Below, piece after piece: positions 50,234 through 59,584 of a stretch of 64,000 bases of DNA (positions are counted from its first letter, which is position 1; every line of letters begins with the position of its first letter). A program made the position numbers and the translations under genes. This stretch comes from CALVGQ01 sp964368495 (lineage in GTDB: Bacteria; Bacillota_I; Bacilli_A; Erysipelotrichales; Erysipelotrichaceae), in NCBI GenBank assembly GCA_964368495.1, contig CAYJAJ010000007.1:1-64000 (forward strand). Reading direction: 5' to 3'. The notes below the pieces were generated by a model. The model was not told the origin of the DNA and made no database searches. It was given only the letters and a program-made list of their open reading frames with translations.

Positions 50234-51482
50234 AAATACCACAAAAATCCTAGTAGGTTTGCTAGGGTTTCTGTGTTGCTTCATGATTTGTGGTTGTGCA
50301 AATCATGAAGATTCTTCTATCGATGCAATAGAATCAATAACACTATCTACTGAAGAATTAGAAGTTCTTCAATCACTTAGTGGACAGGTTGTTTCTTCTT
50401 CAAATGAGGTATTACTTTATCAAATGATTGATGAAATGTTTGTTGAAGTTGGAACTTTAGCTTCAAGTCAAAAAATAAAAATTGAAGAGTTTGATGTTGT
50501 TTCTACTCAATATCTGTTAATTCAAGACAGTGATTTGTATGTTGATGGATTAACTGTTGAAAAGTCATCGAAAAAAAAGAATGTCAATCATTTGGTTGCC
50601 TTTGATGAAAACTGCAGGACTAAAGATAGCTATTCATTGAAAGATGATTTAGGAAACGTGGTTATGAGTCTTCGTACAAGCGATGATTATGAAGTTTATG
50701 TAAAAGATGAAAATCGAATGGGTGTTAACTTTCAAAATCGCATTCTTTATATTGATAATGAAGAGATACTTGAAATTTATGAAAATGAGAATTCTGATGT
50801 GGTTTGTGCTACTAAGGTTCCTGTATTAATGTATCATTTCTTTTATAGCAAGGAAGAAAATGAGACAGCACTGGATAGTAACTACATTGAAATTAACAAA
50901 TTTGATGAACAACTATCCCTATTAAGTAGTGAAAATTATACAAGTCTTACGATGCGTGAATTGGAATATTTCATTGATGAAAAAGCACAAGTGCCTGAGA
51001 ATTCATTTGTTATTACGATGGATGATGGTCATCCCAGTGTATATAAATATGCCTATCCAATTATTAAGAAACACGATTTTAATGCAACTGCATTTTTAAT
51101 AGGTGGTTGGTTAGGACCGATGCTTCCATATGAGTTTATTGAGATGAGAGAGAATGGTATTGAACCACAGTCACACTCATTCTTAATGCATACAGATGGT
51201 TGCGATATAGGAAAAGGTGGACTTCTTCAATGTGTTGACTTAGAGGAAGGAATTGAAGATACAATTCGAAGTTTAGAATATGTGGATGGTGGATTTGTCT
51301 ATTGCTATCCATTTGGAGATACAGGAGGAAATGCTGTTGAAATCCTAAAACAAAGTGGTGTTAGGATGGCATTTACTACAGAGCCTGGATTTGTTGAGCC
51401 AGGTATGGATAAATACTTACTTCCTCGAGTGAGAGTTAACGGGGGAGTGAAACTAGAAAGTTTTAAAGAAAGGTTGAATTAA
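50193..51482 (+). CDS. Polysaccharide deacetylase lipoprotein inserted in the dnaK-dnaJ operon
   Basis: This protein of about 429 residues has a lipoprotein signal: ILVGLLGFLCCFMICGC, where ICGC is the likely lipobox. A NodB-type deacetylase domain lies in the C-terminal half (about residues 215-425): CATKVPVLMYHFFYSKEE, then FVITMDDGHPSVYKYAYPIIKKHDFNATAFLIGG (motif 1, TMDDG), EPQSHSFLMHTDG (motif 2, H-x3-H), and CYPFGDTG. It probably de-N-acetylates cell-wall glycans outside the membrane. It starts inside dnaK (41-base overlap, AAGGA 8 bases before the ATG) and ends 3 bases before dnaJ, so it is part of the heat-shock operon. The N-terminal 200 residues are unassigned. Confidence 0.84.
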   Translation: MTMSLMQISKKKSKNTTKILVGLLGFLCCFMICGCANHEDSSIDAIESITLSTEELEVLQSLSGQVVSSSNEVLLYQMIDEMFVEVGTLASSQKIKIEEFDVVSTQYLLIQDSDLYVDGLTVEKSSKKKNVNHLVAFDENCRTKDSYSLKDDLGNVVMSLRTSDDYEVYVKDENRMGVNFQNRILYIDNEEILEIYENENSDVVCATKVPVLMYHFFYSKEENETALDSNYIEINKFDEQLSLLSSENYTSLTMRELEYFIDEKAQVPENSFVITMDDGHPSVYKYAYPIIKKHDFNATAFLIGGWLGPMLPYEFIEMRENGIEPQSHSFLMHTDGCDIGKGGLLQCVDLEEGIEDTIRSLEYVDGGFVYCYPFGDTGGNAVEILKQSGVRMAFTTEPGFVEPGMDKYLLPRVRVNGGVKLESFKERLN

Positions 51483-51485
51483 AAG

Positions 51486-52607
51486 ATGAGTAATAAACGA
51501 GATTACTATGAGGTGTTGGGCCTTTCTAAAGGAGCAACAGAGCAAGAAATTAAGAAAGCATATCGTTCCTTAGCAAAAAAATATCATCCAGATGTTAATA
51601 AAGAAGCCAATGCTGAAGCAAAATTTAAAGAAATTAATGAAGCATATGAAGTTTTAAGTGATGGACAAAAGAAAGCGACTTATGATCAGTTTGGCCATGC
51701 TGGAATGGATGGAGCTGCTGGAGGTTTTGGTGGAGCTGACTTTGGTGATATCAATGATATCTTTGGTTCGTTTTTTGGAGGTGGTTTTGGAGGTTTTGGT
51801 GGGCAACAAAGACGCCAAAATAATGGACCTAGAAAAGGACAAGATCGCTATATGCAAATGCGTATTCAGTTTATGGATGCGATATTTGGGAAAAATGAAA
51901 CAATTAAAATTGAAGTTGATGAGCAATGTTCATCTTGTTTAGGAAGTGGTGCTCATAGCAAGGATGATGTCAAAGTTTGTAGTCGTTGTAATGGTAGTGG
52001 GACTATCATTACTCAACAAAGAACAATGCTTGGAATGATGCAAAGTCAATCGGTATGTCCAGATTGTGAAGGAACAGGGAAAACTATTACACGAAAATGT
52101 TCGAAATGCCATGGTAAGGGATATGAGCGCAAACGTGTAGAAGTTGAAGTCAAAATTCCTGCAGGTATTTCAACAGGACAACAACTTCGCGTTCCTAAAA
52201 AAGGGGAGCGTGGTGCAAATGGAGGTCCTAATGGTGATTTATTTATTGAAATTGTTGTTAATAAACATGATTTCTTTGTCCGTGAAGGCAGAAACATCAG
52301 CATCAACATTCCTATATCATCAGTAGATGCAGCGTTAGGATGTGCGGTAGATGTTCCTACAGTTTATGGAGATGTAGAATTAACTATTCCAGCAGGAACA
52401 CAAAATGCAACGCAGTTTAGACTTAAAGGAAAAGGTGTTAAGGATCTTAGAGGCTCTGAACAAGGTGATCAATTTGTGCATGTAAAAGTAGAAGTGCCTA
52501 AGAAATTATCAAAAGAAGAAAAAGCACTTTATGAAAAATTACGTGAAGTTTCAAAACATCAAGATAAAGAGTCTGTGTTTGATAAATTTAAAAAGGCTTT
52601 TAAATAA
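51486..52607 (+). CDS. dnaJ: Co-chaperone DnaJ
   Basis: This 373-residue protein has a J-domain RDYYEVLGLSKGATEQEIKKAYRSLAKKYHPDVNKE (HPD present), then a Gly-rich region (about residues 70-110). Four CxxCxGxG zinc repeats follow: CSSCLGSG, CSRCNGSG, CPDCEGTG and CSKCHGKG. The C-terminal peptide-binding domains include GDLFIEIVVNKHDFFVREG and DVPTVYGDVELTIPAGTQ. It delivers clients to DnaK. A terminator follows. Confidence 0.96.
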   Translation: MSNKRDYYEVLGLSKGATEQEIKKAYRSLAKKYHPDVNKEANAEAKFKEINEAYEVLSDGQKKATYDQFGHAGMDGAAGGFGGADFGDINDIFGSFFGGGFGGFGGQQRRQNNGPRKGQDRYMQMRIQFMDAIFGKNETIKIEVDEQCSSCLGSGAHSKDDVKVCSRCNGSGTIITQQRTMLGMMQSQSVCPDCEGTGKTITRKCSKCHGKGYERKRVEVEVKIPAGISTGQQLRVPKKGERGANGGPNGDLFIEIVVNKHDFFVREGRNISINIPISSVDAALGCAVDVPTVYGDVELTIPAGTQNATQFRLKGKGVKDLRGSEQGDQFVHVKVEVPKKLSKEEKALYEKLREVSKHQDKESVFDKFKKAFK

Positions 52608-52614
52608 CAAGTTG

Positions 52615-52634
52615 AGGTGGCTTCCACCTTTTCT
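52615..52634 (+). terminator. Short terminator after dnaJ
   Basis: AGGTGG (52615-52620) pairs with CCACCT (52624-52629) around CTT, followed by TTTCTT. Confidence 0.6.
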
Positions 52635-52646
52635 TAAAAAGTAGCA

Positions 52647-52673
52647 TTAGCACTCAAAGTTATTAAGTGCTAA
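52647..52673 (+). promoter_or_regulatory. CIRCE operator upstream of clpB
   Basis: Halves TTAGCACTC and AAGTGCTAA are nine bases apart, with only one deviation from consensus. It is directly followed by the AGGAGGG ribosome site of clpB, so the gene is in the HrcA regulon. No convincing -35/-10 pair was found before it; TTGAGG (52612-52617) and TAAAAA (52635-52640) have the right spacing but poor fit. Confidence 0.85.
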
Positions 52674-52685
52674 AAGGAGGGTATA

Positions 52686-55180
52686 ATGAACATTGAAAAA
52701 ATGACAGAGAGATTACAAACTATATTAATGAATGCTTTGACTTTAGTGCAAGAGAGCTCACACAGTGAGCTGACAAATGCTCATATTTTCTATGCAATGA
52801 TGAACGATGATGGAATTACATCACTTTTAAATCAATGCGATGTCAATAGAGCACACATGAGTGAGTTAATAGTCGATACATTAAATAGACTTCCTAAATC
52901 AAATTCAATGAGTCAGCCAAAAATTTCAAAAGATGTAAATGAAAGTTATCAGTTGGCTCTTGATTACAGTAAAAAAATGAATGAAACATATATGAGTTCT
53001 GTCAGTATGTTGATAGGGATCTTAAAAAGCAAATCCCTTCTTTCAAAGGAACTCATTGATAAATGTCATTTATCAATTAATGATGTTGAAAGAATTGAAA
53101 AACAAAGACGAGGTGAGAAAAAAATGGATGATAAAACTGCAGAAAATCAAGTGGATGCACTGAATAAGTATGGCCGTGATTTAGTACAAGATGTGAAAGA
53201 TGGAAAGGTAGATCCTGTAATTGGTCGTGATGAAGAAATACGACGAGTGATTCAAATATTATCTCGAAAAACCAAAAATAATCCAGTACTGATTGGAGAA
53301 CCTGGTGTTGGAAAAACGGCTATTGTAGAAGGTATAGCATGGCGAATCATGAAACAAGATGTACCGTTTGGTCTTAGAAATAAACGCTTGATTGAGTTGG
53401 ATATGGGCTCGCTTATTGCCGGTGCTAAATATCGCGGAGAATTTTTATTGATGAAATTCATAATCTTGTTGGGGCTGGAAAAACTGAAGGATCAATGGAT
53501 GCAGCAAACTTGCTTAAACCAATGTTAGCAAGAGGAGAATTGAAATGCATTGGGGCGACTACGTTTAATGAATATCGCAAATATATTGAAAAAGATGCTG
53601 CTCTTGAAAGAAGATTTCAAAAAATACAAGTAATTGAACCTACTGTTGAGGATACAATATCGATTTTACGTGGTCTAAAAGAGCGATTTGAAACTCACCA
53701 TGGTGTGCAAATACTTGATGAGGCAATTATTGCAGCAACTACTTTATCAAATCGTTATATTAGTGATCGTTTTTTACCAGATAAAGCAATTGATTTAATT
53801 GATGAAGCTTGTGCAACGATTCGTGTTGAACTTGATTCAATGCCGAGTGAACTTGATGAATATACCAGAAAGATAATGCAACTAGAAATTGAAGAAATAT
53901 CTTTAAAAAAAGAAAAAGACAATAAGACAAAGCAAAGACTTGTTGAACTAAAAAAAGAGTTAGCGAATTTAAAAGAAGAGAAAGATGTGCTTTTTTCAAA
54001 ATGGACAGCAGAAAAAGCAGAACTTGATTCATCTAAAAATCTAATGAAACAGCTGGATAAGGCAAGGTTGGATTTAGAGAAAGCACAAAATGAAGCAAAA
54101 TATGAAGAGGCAGCAAAATTGCAATATCAGACGATTCCTTTACTGGAAAAAAGAATAGAAGAATACAAAAACAACAATCAAAATCGCGAGCTTCTTCGTG
54201 AAATTGTAGATGAGGAAAGTATTGCGAAAATTGTCTCACGCTGGACACATATTGAGGTGAGCAAATTAATGGGTACGCAACGTCAAAAATTACTTCATTT
54301 ACAAAATGTCTTAGAAAAACGTGTCATCGGACAAGATAATGCGTTACAACTTGTGAGTGATGCTATCTTACGCTCAAAAGCACAGATTCAAGATGCAGAT
54401 AGACCAATAGGATCATTTATGTTTTTAGGACCTACTGGTGTTGGGAAAACAGAAGTAGCTAAGGCACTAGCAGAACAATTGTTTGATGATGAAACGAAGA
54501 TCGTTCGAATTGATATGTCCGAATACATGGAGAAGCATAGTGTATCAAGGTTGATTGGAGCTCCTCCAGGATATGTCGGTTATGAGGAAGGAGGGCAACT
54601 CACAGAAGCTGTAAGAAGAAAACCGTATTCTATTGTCTTACTAGATGAAATTGAAAAGGCTCATCCAGATGTGTTTAATGTGTTACTTCAAATTTTAGAT
54701 GATGGTCGAATGACAGATTCAAAAGGAGTAACTGTTGACTTTAAAAATACACTCATTATTATGACGAGCAATCTTGGAAGCCAACATGCCTTTCATGAAG
54801 ATGCAATCACTCGTGACAACAATTACATGAGTGAGATAAAAAAGGCATTTAAACCAGAGTTTATTAACCGTATTGATGAAATCATCGTGTTTAATGCCTT
54901 AAATGACAATGTATTAAGTAAGATTGCTGATAAATTTATTGATGAATTACGTCAGCGATTAAAAATAAAAGGTTATAATCTTGAAGTAAGTGAGGCAGCA
55001 AAGCAACGTATTTTATCGTTAGGCGTTGATGCAGTATTTGGAGCAAGGCCTATGAAACGACATATTCAAAAGGCGATAGAAACAAAAATAGCGCGTAAAA
55101 TGATTGAAAGCGATATTGATGAAAATAGTACATTCATTGTAGATAGTACAAGTGATGACTATGTGATTGAAATTAAATAA
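52686..55180 (+). pseudogene. clpB: ClpB disaggregase, broken by an internal deletion with frameshift
   Basis: The first frame (52686-53528) encodes the N-domain and NBD1 start: KYGRDLVQDVKDGKVDPVIGRDEEIRRV, Walker A GEPGVGKTAIVEG, and AGAKYRGEF. At about 53440-53446 the frame is lost. From there the other frame continues with IFIDEIHNLVGAGKTEGSMDAANLLKPML, on through the middle coiled-coil domain, NBD2 Walker A GPTGVGKTEVAKALA (about 54430), and the C-terminal domain to 55180. About 20 residues between the pore loop YRGEF and the Walker B FIDE are missing (roughly 60 bases, a length one more than a multiple of three). A full ClpB cannot be made; the second frame could yield an NBD1-truncated protein only if re-initiated. 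Both halves are otherwise well preserved, so the lesion is recent or an assembly error. Confidence 0.88.
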
Positions 55181-55186
55181 AAAGAA

Positions 55187-55224
55187 AATCCCACTATGCA
55201 TGAAGTGCATAATGGGATTATTTT
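55187..55224. terminator. Bidirectional terminator between clpB and the CofE-like gene
   Basis: AATCCCACTATGCA (55187-55200) pairs with TGCATAATGGGATT (55206-55219) with one mismatch, with a T run on the + side and a T-rich minus side. Confidence 0.85.
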
Positions 55225-56414
55225 TATTTAGCGTAGTTATCGAAATAATTTTGAATGAAAATAATTGGTGTACCTTTATCACCACTACCTGATGTTAAAT
55301 CACATAGTGAACCAATTAAATCTGTAATTCTTCTTGGTGTTGTACCTTGTGATACCATATTTCCAACTAAATCTTGTGGTTTATTCTTGATGTATTCAGA
55401 AATTGCTTTTTTAAGTTCTTCTCCACTTAAATGTGCAAAATCATTGTCAGCAAGATATTTGATTTTAACTTCACTTGGTTGACCTTCTAAACCTTTTGTA
55501 TATCCAGGAGATACAATAGGGTCAGCAAGTTCCCAAATCTTACCAATTGGATCTTTGAATGCTCCATCACCATAAACCATAACTTCAACATCTTTACCAA
55601 TTGTTTCTTTCATTTTTGCAGCTACTTTTTCTACAAATTCAAAGCAGTTAGTAGGAAATAGCTTTACACTTGTTTCAGTAGCTTTGTTTGAACCAAGAAC
55701 TCCGTATTCTGGGTTGCATCCACTTCCATTTACTGGTTGATTTAAGATGTTATCTAAACCAATAACTGTTGCATTATTTTCAGATAAAATTCTTTTTGTT
55801 CTTTCTCTTGTGTGGATATCACAAGTAATAACATTTTTAGTATAATTTAAAATTGCTCTACAATCGTTAGCAAAAACGATTTGTACATCTGCACCTTGTT
55901 CAGTAATTAAAGTTTTATAGTACTCAATATAATCAGTACCAGTAAATTGATGAATTGGTCTACCAAAATATTCTCTAAATTGCTCTTCAGATAAAATATC
56001 TGACCAAGGGTTAATGTTGTTTCTATCGATTGCATCCATGTCAACTAAGTGATTTCCAACTTCATCAGATGGATAGCTTAACATCAATACAACTTTCTTA
56101 GTTGCTTTCGCAATTCCTTTTAATACTGTTGCAAATCTATTTCTAGAGAGTATTGGAAAAATTACTCCTATAGGTTCATCATTAAATTTAGATTTAACAT
56201 CTGCTGCAATATCATCGATTGACGCATAATTTCCTTGTGCTCTAGCTACAACTGCTTCTGTAATTGCAATAATATCGTTATCATTGATTGAAAATCCTTC
56301 TGATTCTTTAGCTTCTAATACAGAATTTACAACGATTGATACTAAATCATCACCTTCGCGAATAATTGGAGCTCTAACACCTCTAACGACTGTTCCTACT
56401 TTTCTTTCCATCAT
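55224..56414 (-). CDS. CofE-like (coenzyme F420-0:L-glutamate ligase family) protein
   Basis: This 396-residue protein fits the F420_ligase family in its opening and fold blocks: RKVGTVVRGVRAPIIREGDDLV, DNDIIAITEAVVARAQG (conserved E at the start of the second block), HLVDMDAIDRNNINPWSD, VIGLDNILNQPVNGSGCNPEYGVLGSN, and VMVYGDGAFKDPIGKIWELADPIVSPGYTKGLEG. It is about 150 residues longer than archaeal CofE. No other F420 genes are seen here. Long CofE-like proteins occur in Clostridia-type bacteria without known F420, so its real substrate may be another glutamate-ligated compound. A GAGGATGAG site precedes two adjacent ATGs. Confidence 0.78.
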   Translation of the reverse strand: MMERKVGTVVRGVRAPIIREGDDLVSIVVNSVLEAKESEGFSINDNDIIAITEAVVARAQGNYASIDDIAADVKSKFNDEPIGVIFPILSRNRFATVLKGIAKATKKVVLMLSYPSDEVGNHLVDMDAIDRNNINPWSDILSEEQFREYFGRPIHQFTGTDYIEYYKTLITEQGADVQIVFANDCRAILNYTKNVITCDIHTRERTKRILSENNATVIGLDNILNQPVNGSGCNPEYGVLGSNKATETSVKLFPTNCFEFVEKVAAKMKETIGKDVEVMVYGDGAFKDPIGKIWELADPIVSPGYTKGLEGQPSEVKIKYLADNDFAHLSGEELKKAISEYIKNKPQDLVGNMVSQGTTPRRITDLIGSLCDLTSGSGDKGTPIIFIQNYFDNYAK

Positions 56415-56699
56415 CTCATCCTCTTTTCCTTTTTAAAAACATATCTATTTTACCATAAGCATCATTATTTACAAGAAAAATATTGTATATTGTGTGTTAT
56501 TTTATGATTTTTTTCATAGGCTTAAAAAATTTCATGCATTTAATCATTTTTTGGTTAGTATATGCTATTTTTTTGAAGAAAAAATTTTAGTTTTATTAAG
56601 CATTTAGTATACAATTACAAAAGGTAAAATGAATACCACCTACTATGATGCATGGTGATATGAATAGAAAAGGAAAAGGGTTGTTTAAGATAAGCCTCG

Positions 56700-57866
56700 A
56701 TGATTAAAATGATTAGTTTGTTGTTAGTAATTATTTATATTGCATTCATTAGCTTAGGGCTACCAGATGCTGTTCTAGGAAGTGCATGGCCAGTAATAAG
56801 TGATGATTTAAGTTTACCTTTATCGTACATGAGTATGGTTTCTATCATTATTTCTGCAGGCACAATATTATCAAGTTTGAATAGTCAAAGGCTCGTATTC
56901 AAGTTAGGAATTGGAAATGTTACATTTCTTAGTGTTCTTACAACTGCAATCGCATTATTTGGATTTTCTATTAGTTCATCATTTCTATCACTTTGTTTAT
57001 GGGCAATCCCATATGGACTTGGTGCAGGAAGTGTGGATGCAGCATTAAATACTTATGTAGCAATGAATTATGAAAGCAAACACATGAGTTGGCTTCACTG
57101 TATGTGGGGGATAGGGGCTACCCTTGGTCCTTATGTGATGGGAAGTGTTCTTGTTTCTGGGTTGAATTGGAATAGTGGGTATACTGTTTTATTTCTAGTG
57201 CAAGCTGTATTTACAGTAGTGTTATTGTTCACTCGATCTCTTTGGTTAAAAAATAAGCCAATTACAGAAAAAGATAACCCCACAAAAGTACTTTCTTTAA
57301 AAGAAATAATGTCAATAAGTGGTGTAATTCAAATCATGATTGCATTTTTTTGTTATTGTGCAATTGAGCATACAACGGGATTATGGGCGAGTACATTCAT
57401 GGTTGAAAGCAAAGGGATAAATAAAGAATTAGCTGCTGGTTTTTCTTCGCTTTATTACTTGGGAATCACTTTAGGACGTGCGGTATGTGGTTTTTTAGCG
57501 ATGAAATTCAGTGATAAACAAATGATTCGTGGAGGACAATTTTTGATAGGTTTAGGAATAGTAATTGTTAGTTTGCCTTTTTCAGAAATGTTTACATACT
57601 CAGGACTAGTAATGATTGGCTTAGGTTGTGCTCCTGTGTATCCATGTATTATTCATTCAACACCTGCTAATTTCGGTGTCGAAAACACCCAAGCGATAAC
57701 AGGTGTGCAAATGGCTAGTGCTTATACTGGTACTTTAATTATGCCAGCTTTATTTGGACTTATTGCAAATTATATTAGTGTTTCTTACTACCCACTTTAT
57801 TTAGGAATTTTATTAATTATAATGAGTATCATGTACCAAAAAGTACTGAAAAAAGTACAAAACTAA
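56700..57866 (+). CDS. Major facilitator superfamily transporter
   Basis: This 388-residue protein has twelve predicted membrane helices. It begins IIYIAFISLGLPDAVLGSAWPVISDDLSLPLSYMSMVSIIISAG and has the loop GAGSVDAALNTYVAMNYESKHMSWLHCMWGIGATLGPYVMGS, which is seen in sugar/fucose-permease-like MFS proteins of low-GC bacteria. The substrate is unknown. The ribosome site is weak. The preceding 285 bases are AT-rich and gene-free. It is followed by a nitroreductase 44 bases on, perhaps co-transcribed. Confidence 0.87.
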   Translation: MIKMISLLLVIIYIAFISLGLPDAVLGSAWPVISDDLSLPLSYMSMVSIIISAGTILSSLNSQRLVFKLGIGNVTFLSVLTTAIALFGFSISSSFLSLCLWAIPYGLGAGSVDAALNTYVAMNYESKHMSWLHCMWGIGATLGPYVMGSVLVSGLNWNSGYTVLFLVQAVFTVVLLFTRSLWLKNKPITEKDNPTKVLSLKEIMSISGVIQIMIAFFCYCAIEHTTGLWASTFMVESKGINKELAAGFSSLYYLGITLGRAVCGFLAMKFSDKQMIRGGQFLIGLGIVIVSLPFSEMFTYSGLVMIGLGCAPVYPCIIHSTPANFGVENTQAITGVQMASAYTGTLIMPALFGLIANYISVSYYPLYLGILLIIMSIMYQKVLKKVQN

Positions 57867-57910
57867 ACCTGTTTGTGATAGCATAATAAATAAGGATAGG
57901 GGTGGATGAT

Positions 57911-58450
57911 ATGGAGTTTAATCAAGTAGTAGAAAAACGACGAAGCATTAGGAAATACAGCACTCGAAAAGTTGAACATGAAAAATTATTAGAATGCATT
58001 CAATGCGCAACACTTGCACCAACATGGAAAAATTCACAAACAGGTCGATATTATGTAATCACAAATGAGGAATTATTAGCTACATTTAAGGACACTTGTT
58101 TGCCTGAATACAATGCAACAAATGTAAAAAATGCACCTGCAATTATTGTAAGTACATTTAAAGCAAACCACTCAGGATTTAATAAAGATGGAACACCAAG
58201 CAATGAACTTGAAAATGGCTGGGGATTTTATGATTTAGGGCTACAAAATCAAAACTTGGTTTTGAAAGCTGTTGAACTTGGATTAGATACGCTGATAATG
58301 GGACTTCGTAATCAAGATAAGATAAGAGAATTATTAAGTGTTCCAGAGGATGAAATCATTGTTGCAGTACTTAGTGTAGGATATAGAGATATTGAACCGC
58401 CAATGCCAAAAAGAAAAACAATTGATGAAATTGCGAAATTCATAAAGTAG
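57911..58450 (+). CDS. Nitroreductase-family FMN oxidoreductase
   Basis: This 179-residue protein begins FNQVVEKRRSIRKYSTRKVEHEKLLECIQCATLAPTWKNSQTGRYYVI, where RRSIRKY and the PTWKNSQ segment bind FMN. GFYDLGLQNQNLVLKAVELGLDTLIMGL is the dimer-helix region, and VPEDEIIVAVLSVGY is the family end. It uses NAD(P)H to reduce quinones, nitro groups or similar compounds. I took the ATG at 57911, 6 bases after GGGGTGG; a GTG upstream overlaps that site. Confidence 0.9.
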   Translation: MEFNQVVEKRRSIRKYSTRKVEHEKLLECIQCATLAPTWKNSQTGRYYVITNEELLATFKDTCLPEYNATNVKNAPAIIVSTFKANHSGFNKDGTPSNELENGWGFYDLGLQNQNLVLKAVELGLDTLIMGLRNQDKIRELLSVPEDEIIVAVLSVGYRDIEPPMPKRKTIDEIAKFIK

Positions 58451-58537
58451 ATATGATTTCGCTTTTTCATAATAAATCCTTAAGGATAGAATTTTCAGAT
58501 ATTATGGATTAGGTTGATTCAAGGAGGTTGTTTTAAG

Positions 58538-59167
58538 ATGGATATAATTTTTTATGTTATAGTTTTATTTTTTATTATAATTGCTAAAGTTCTTAAATCA
58601 CGTGTTAAAGGTAGAATTGGTGAGATAAAAGCAGAATATAAATTAAATCATTTATTAGATGAACATGAATACAAAGTATTAAATGATTTGTATTTGAAAA
58701 CTAAATACGGAACGACACAGATAGATCACGTCGTAGTTTCAAAATACGGTATTTTTGTAATAGAAACAAAGTATTATTCAGGTAAAATATATGGCAGTGA
58801 ATACGCAGAATATTGGACACAATATTTGCCAAATGTTCAAAATAAATTATATAATCCAATAAAACAAAATTTAACACATATTAAAGTGTTAGCGAAACTA
58901 ATTGAAATAGAAACATTAGTGTATCCAGTTTCAATAATTGCAATTAAAAACTCAACTACTATAAAAGTAAATTCTCAAACACCAGTAATTAAAATATCAA
59001 ACTTAGGAAATGAAATTAAAAAATATAATACTGTTGTGTTATCTCAAAAGCAAGTGAATGCTGTTTATAACATAATAAAGAAAAATAATATATTGGACCC
59101 TGAAATCAGAAAGGTGCATTCAATAAAAGTTAAAGAATATGTTAAAAATAAGAAGGGTGTATTTTAA
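58538..59167 (+). CDS. Membrane-anchored NERD-domain protein
   Basis: This protein of about 209 residues has an N-terminal membrane helix (DIIFYVIVLFFIIIAKVL) and a NERD domain: GRIGEIKAEYKLNHLLDEHEYKVLNDLYL...GTTQIDHVVVSKYGIFVIETKYYSGKIYGS. The Asp, Glu and Lys of QIDHVVV...IETK are the nuclease-like residues. NERD proteins resemble Holliday-junction-resolvase-type nucleases; roles are poorly known. The codons are more A-rich (many Lys/Asn/Ile) than in the flanking genes, a hint of different history. AAGGAGG precedes the ATG at 58538. Confidence 0.82.
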   Translation: MDIIFYVIVLFFIIIAKVLKSRVKGRIGEIKAEYKLNHLLDEHEYKVLNDLYLKTKYGTTQIDHVVVSKYGIFVIETKYYSGKIYGSEYAEYWTQYLPNVQNKLYNPIKQNLTHIKVLAKLIEIETLVYPVSIIAIKNSTTIKVNSQTPVIKISNLGNEIKKYNTVVLSQKQVNAVYNIIKKNNILDPEIRKVHSIKVKEYVKNKKGVF

Positions 59168-59266
59168 TGGATATCTTATTACGATCTATTATGAATCATA
59201 GTAAATTAAATGTTAATTTGCTATAATTTAATAAATATTATTTATATTCGATGAAAGGAAAATATT

Positions 59267-59458
59267 ATGAAAAAAAATACTAACTTAATGTTTGCAGGGA
59301 TATTTAATTTAATAGGTGGATTTTGTTTTATACTTAATTCATTTTTGACAGAGAATACTCTTACTAAGTATCTTTCATTGCTTGCATCTGCAGGCTTAAT
59401 AATAAGTGGAATAGGTTTTTTATACGAATACAAACGAAATAAACAACAAAGTAAATAG
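59267..59458 (+). CDS. Small two-helix membrane protein, unknown
   Basis: This 63-residue protein has two hydrophobic stretches (about residues 8-24 and 34-53) and a basic C-terminal tail YEYKRNKQQSK. It has AAGGAAAA 8 bases before its ATG and a hairpin terminator right after, so it looks like a real gene. I do not recognise the family. Confidence 0.55.
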   Translation: MKKNTNLMFAGIFNLIGGFCFILNSFLTENTLTKYLSLLASAGLIISGIGFLYEYKRNKQQSK

Positions 59459-59476
59459 CGATTTCTATATAAAAAC

Positions 59477-59517
59477 AACTGTCACTATCATTTTTTGATA
59501 GCGGCAGTTTATTTTTT
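59477..59517 (+). terminator. Terminator after the small membrane protein gene
   Basis: AACTGTCACTATCA (59477-59490) pairs with TGATAGCGGCAGTT (59496-59509) with one mismatch and one wobble, followed by ATTTTTT. Confidence 0.7.
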
Positions 59518-59584
59518 GTATGAAGCAGTATATCATAGCTCTATTAACGCTACATAGATAAGTGAATCAACTGTTAGTATGTAC

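Noticed and set aside
52046..52309. Minus-strand ORF in dnaJ
   Set aside because: It is antisense to the zinc-finger region of an intact DnaJ and has no start signals.
53495..53528. Overlap of the two clpB frames as a programmed frameshift site
   Set aside because: About 20 conserved residues are physically missing, so no recoding could restore the normal protein, and no slippery site with a stimulatory structure is seen at the junction.
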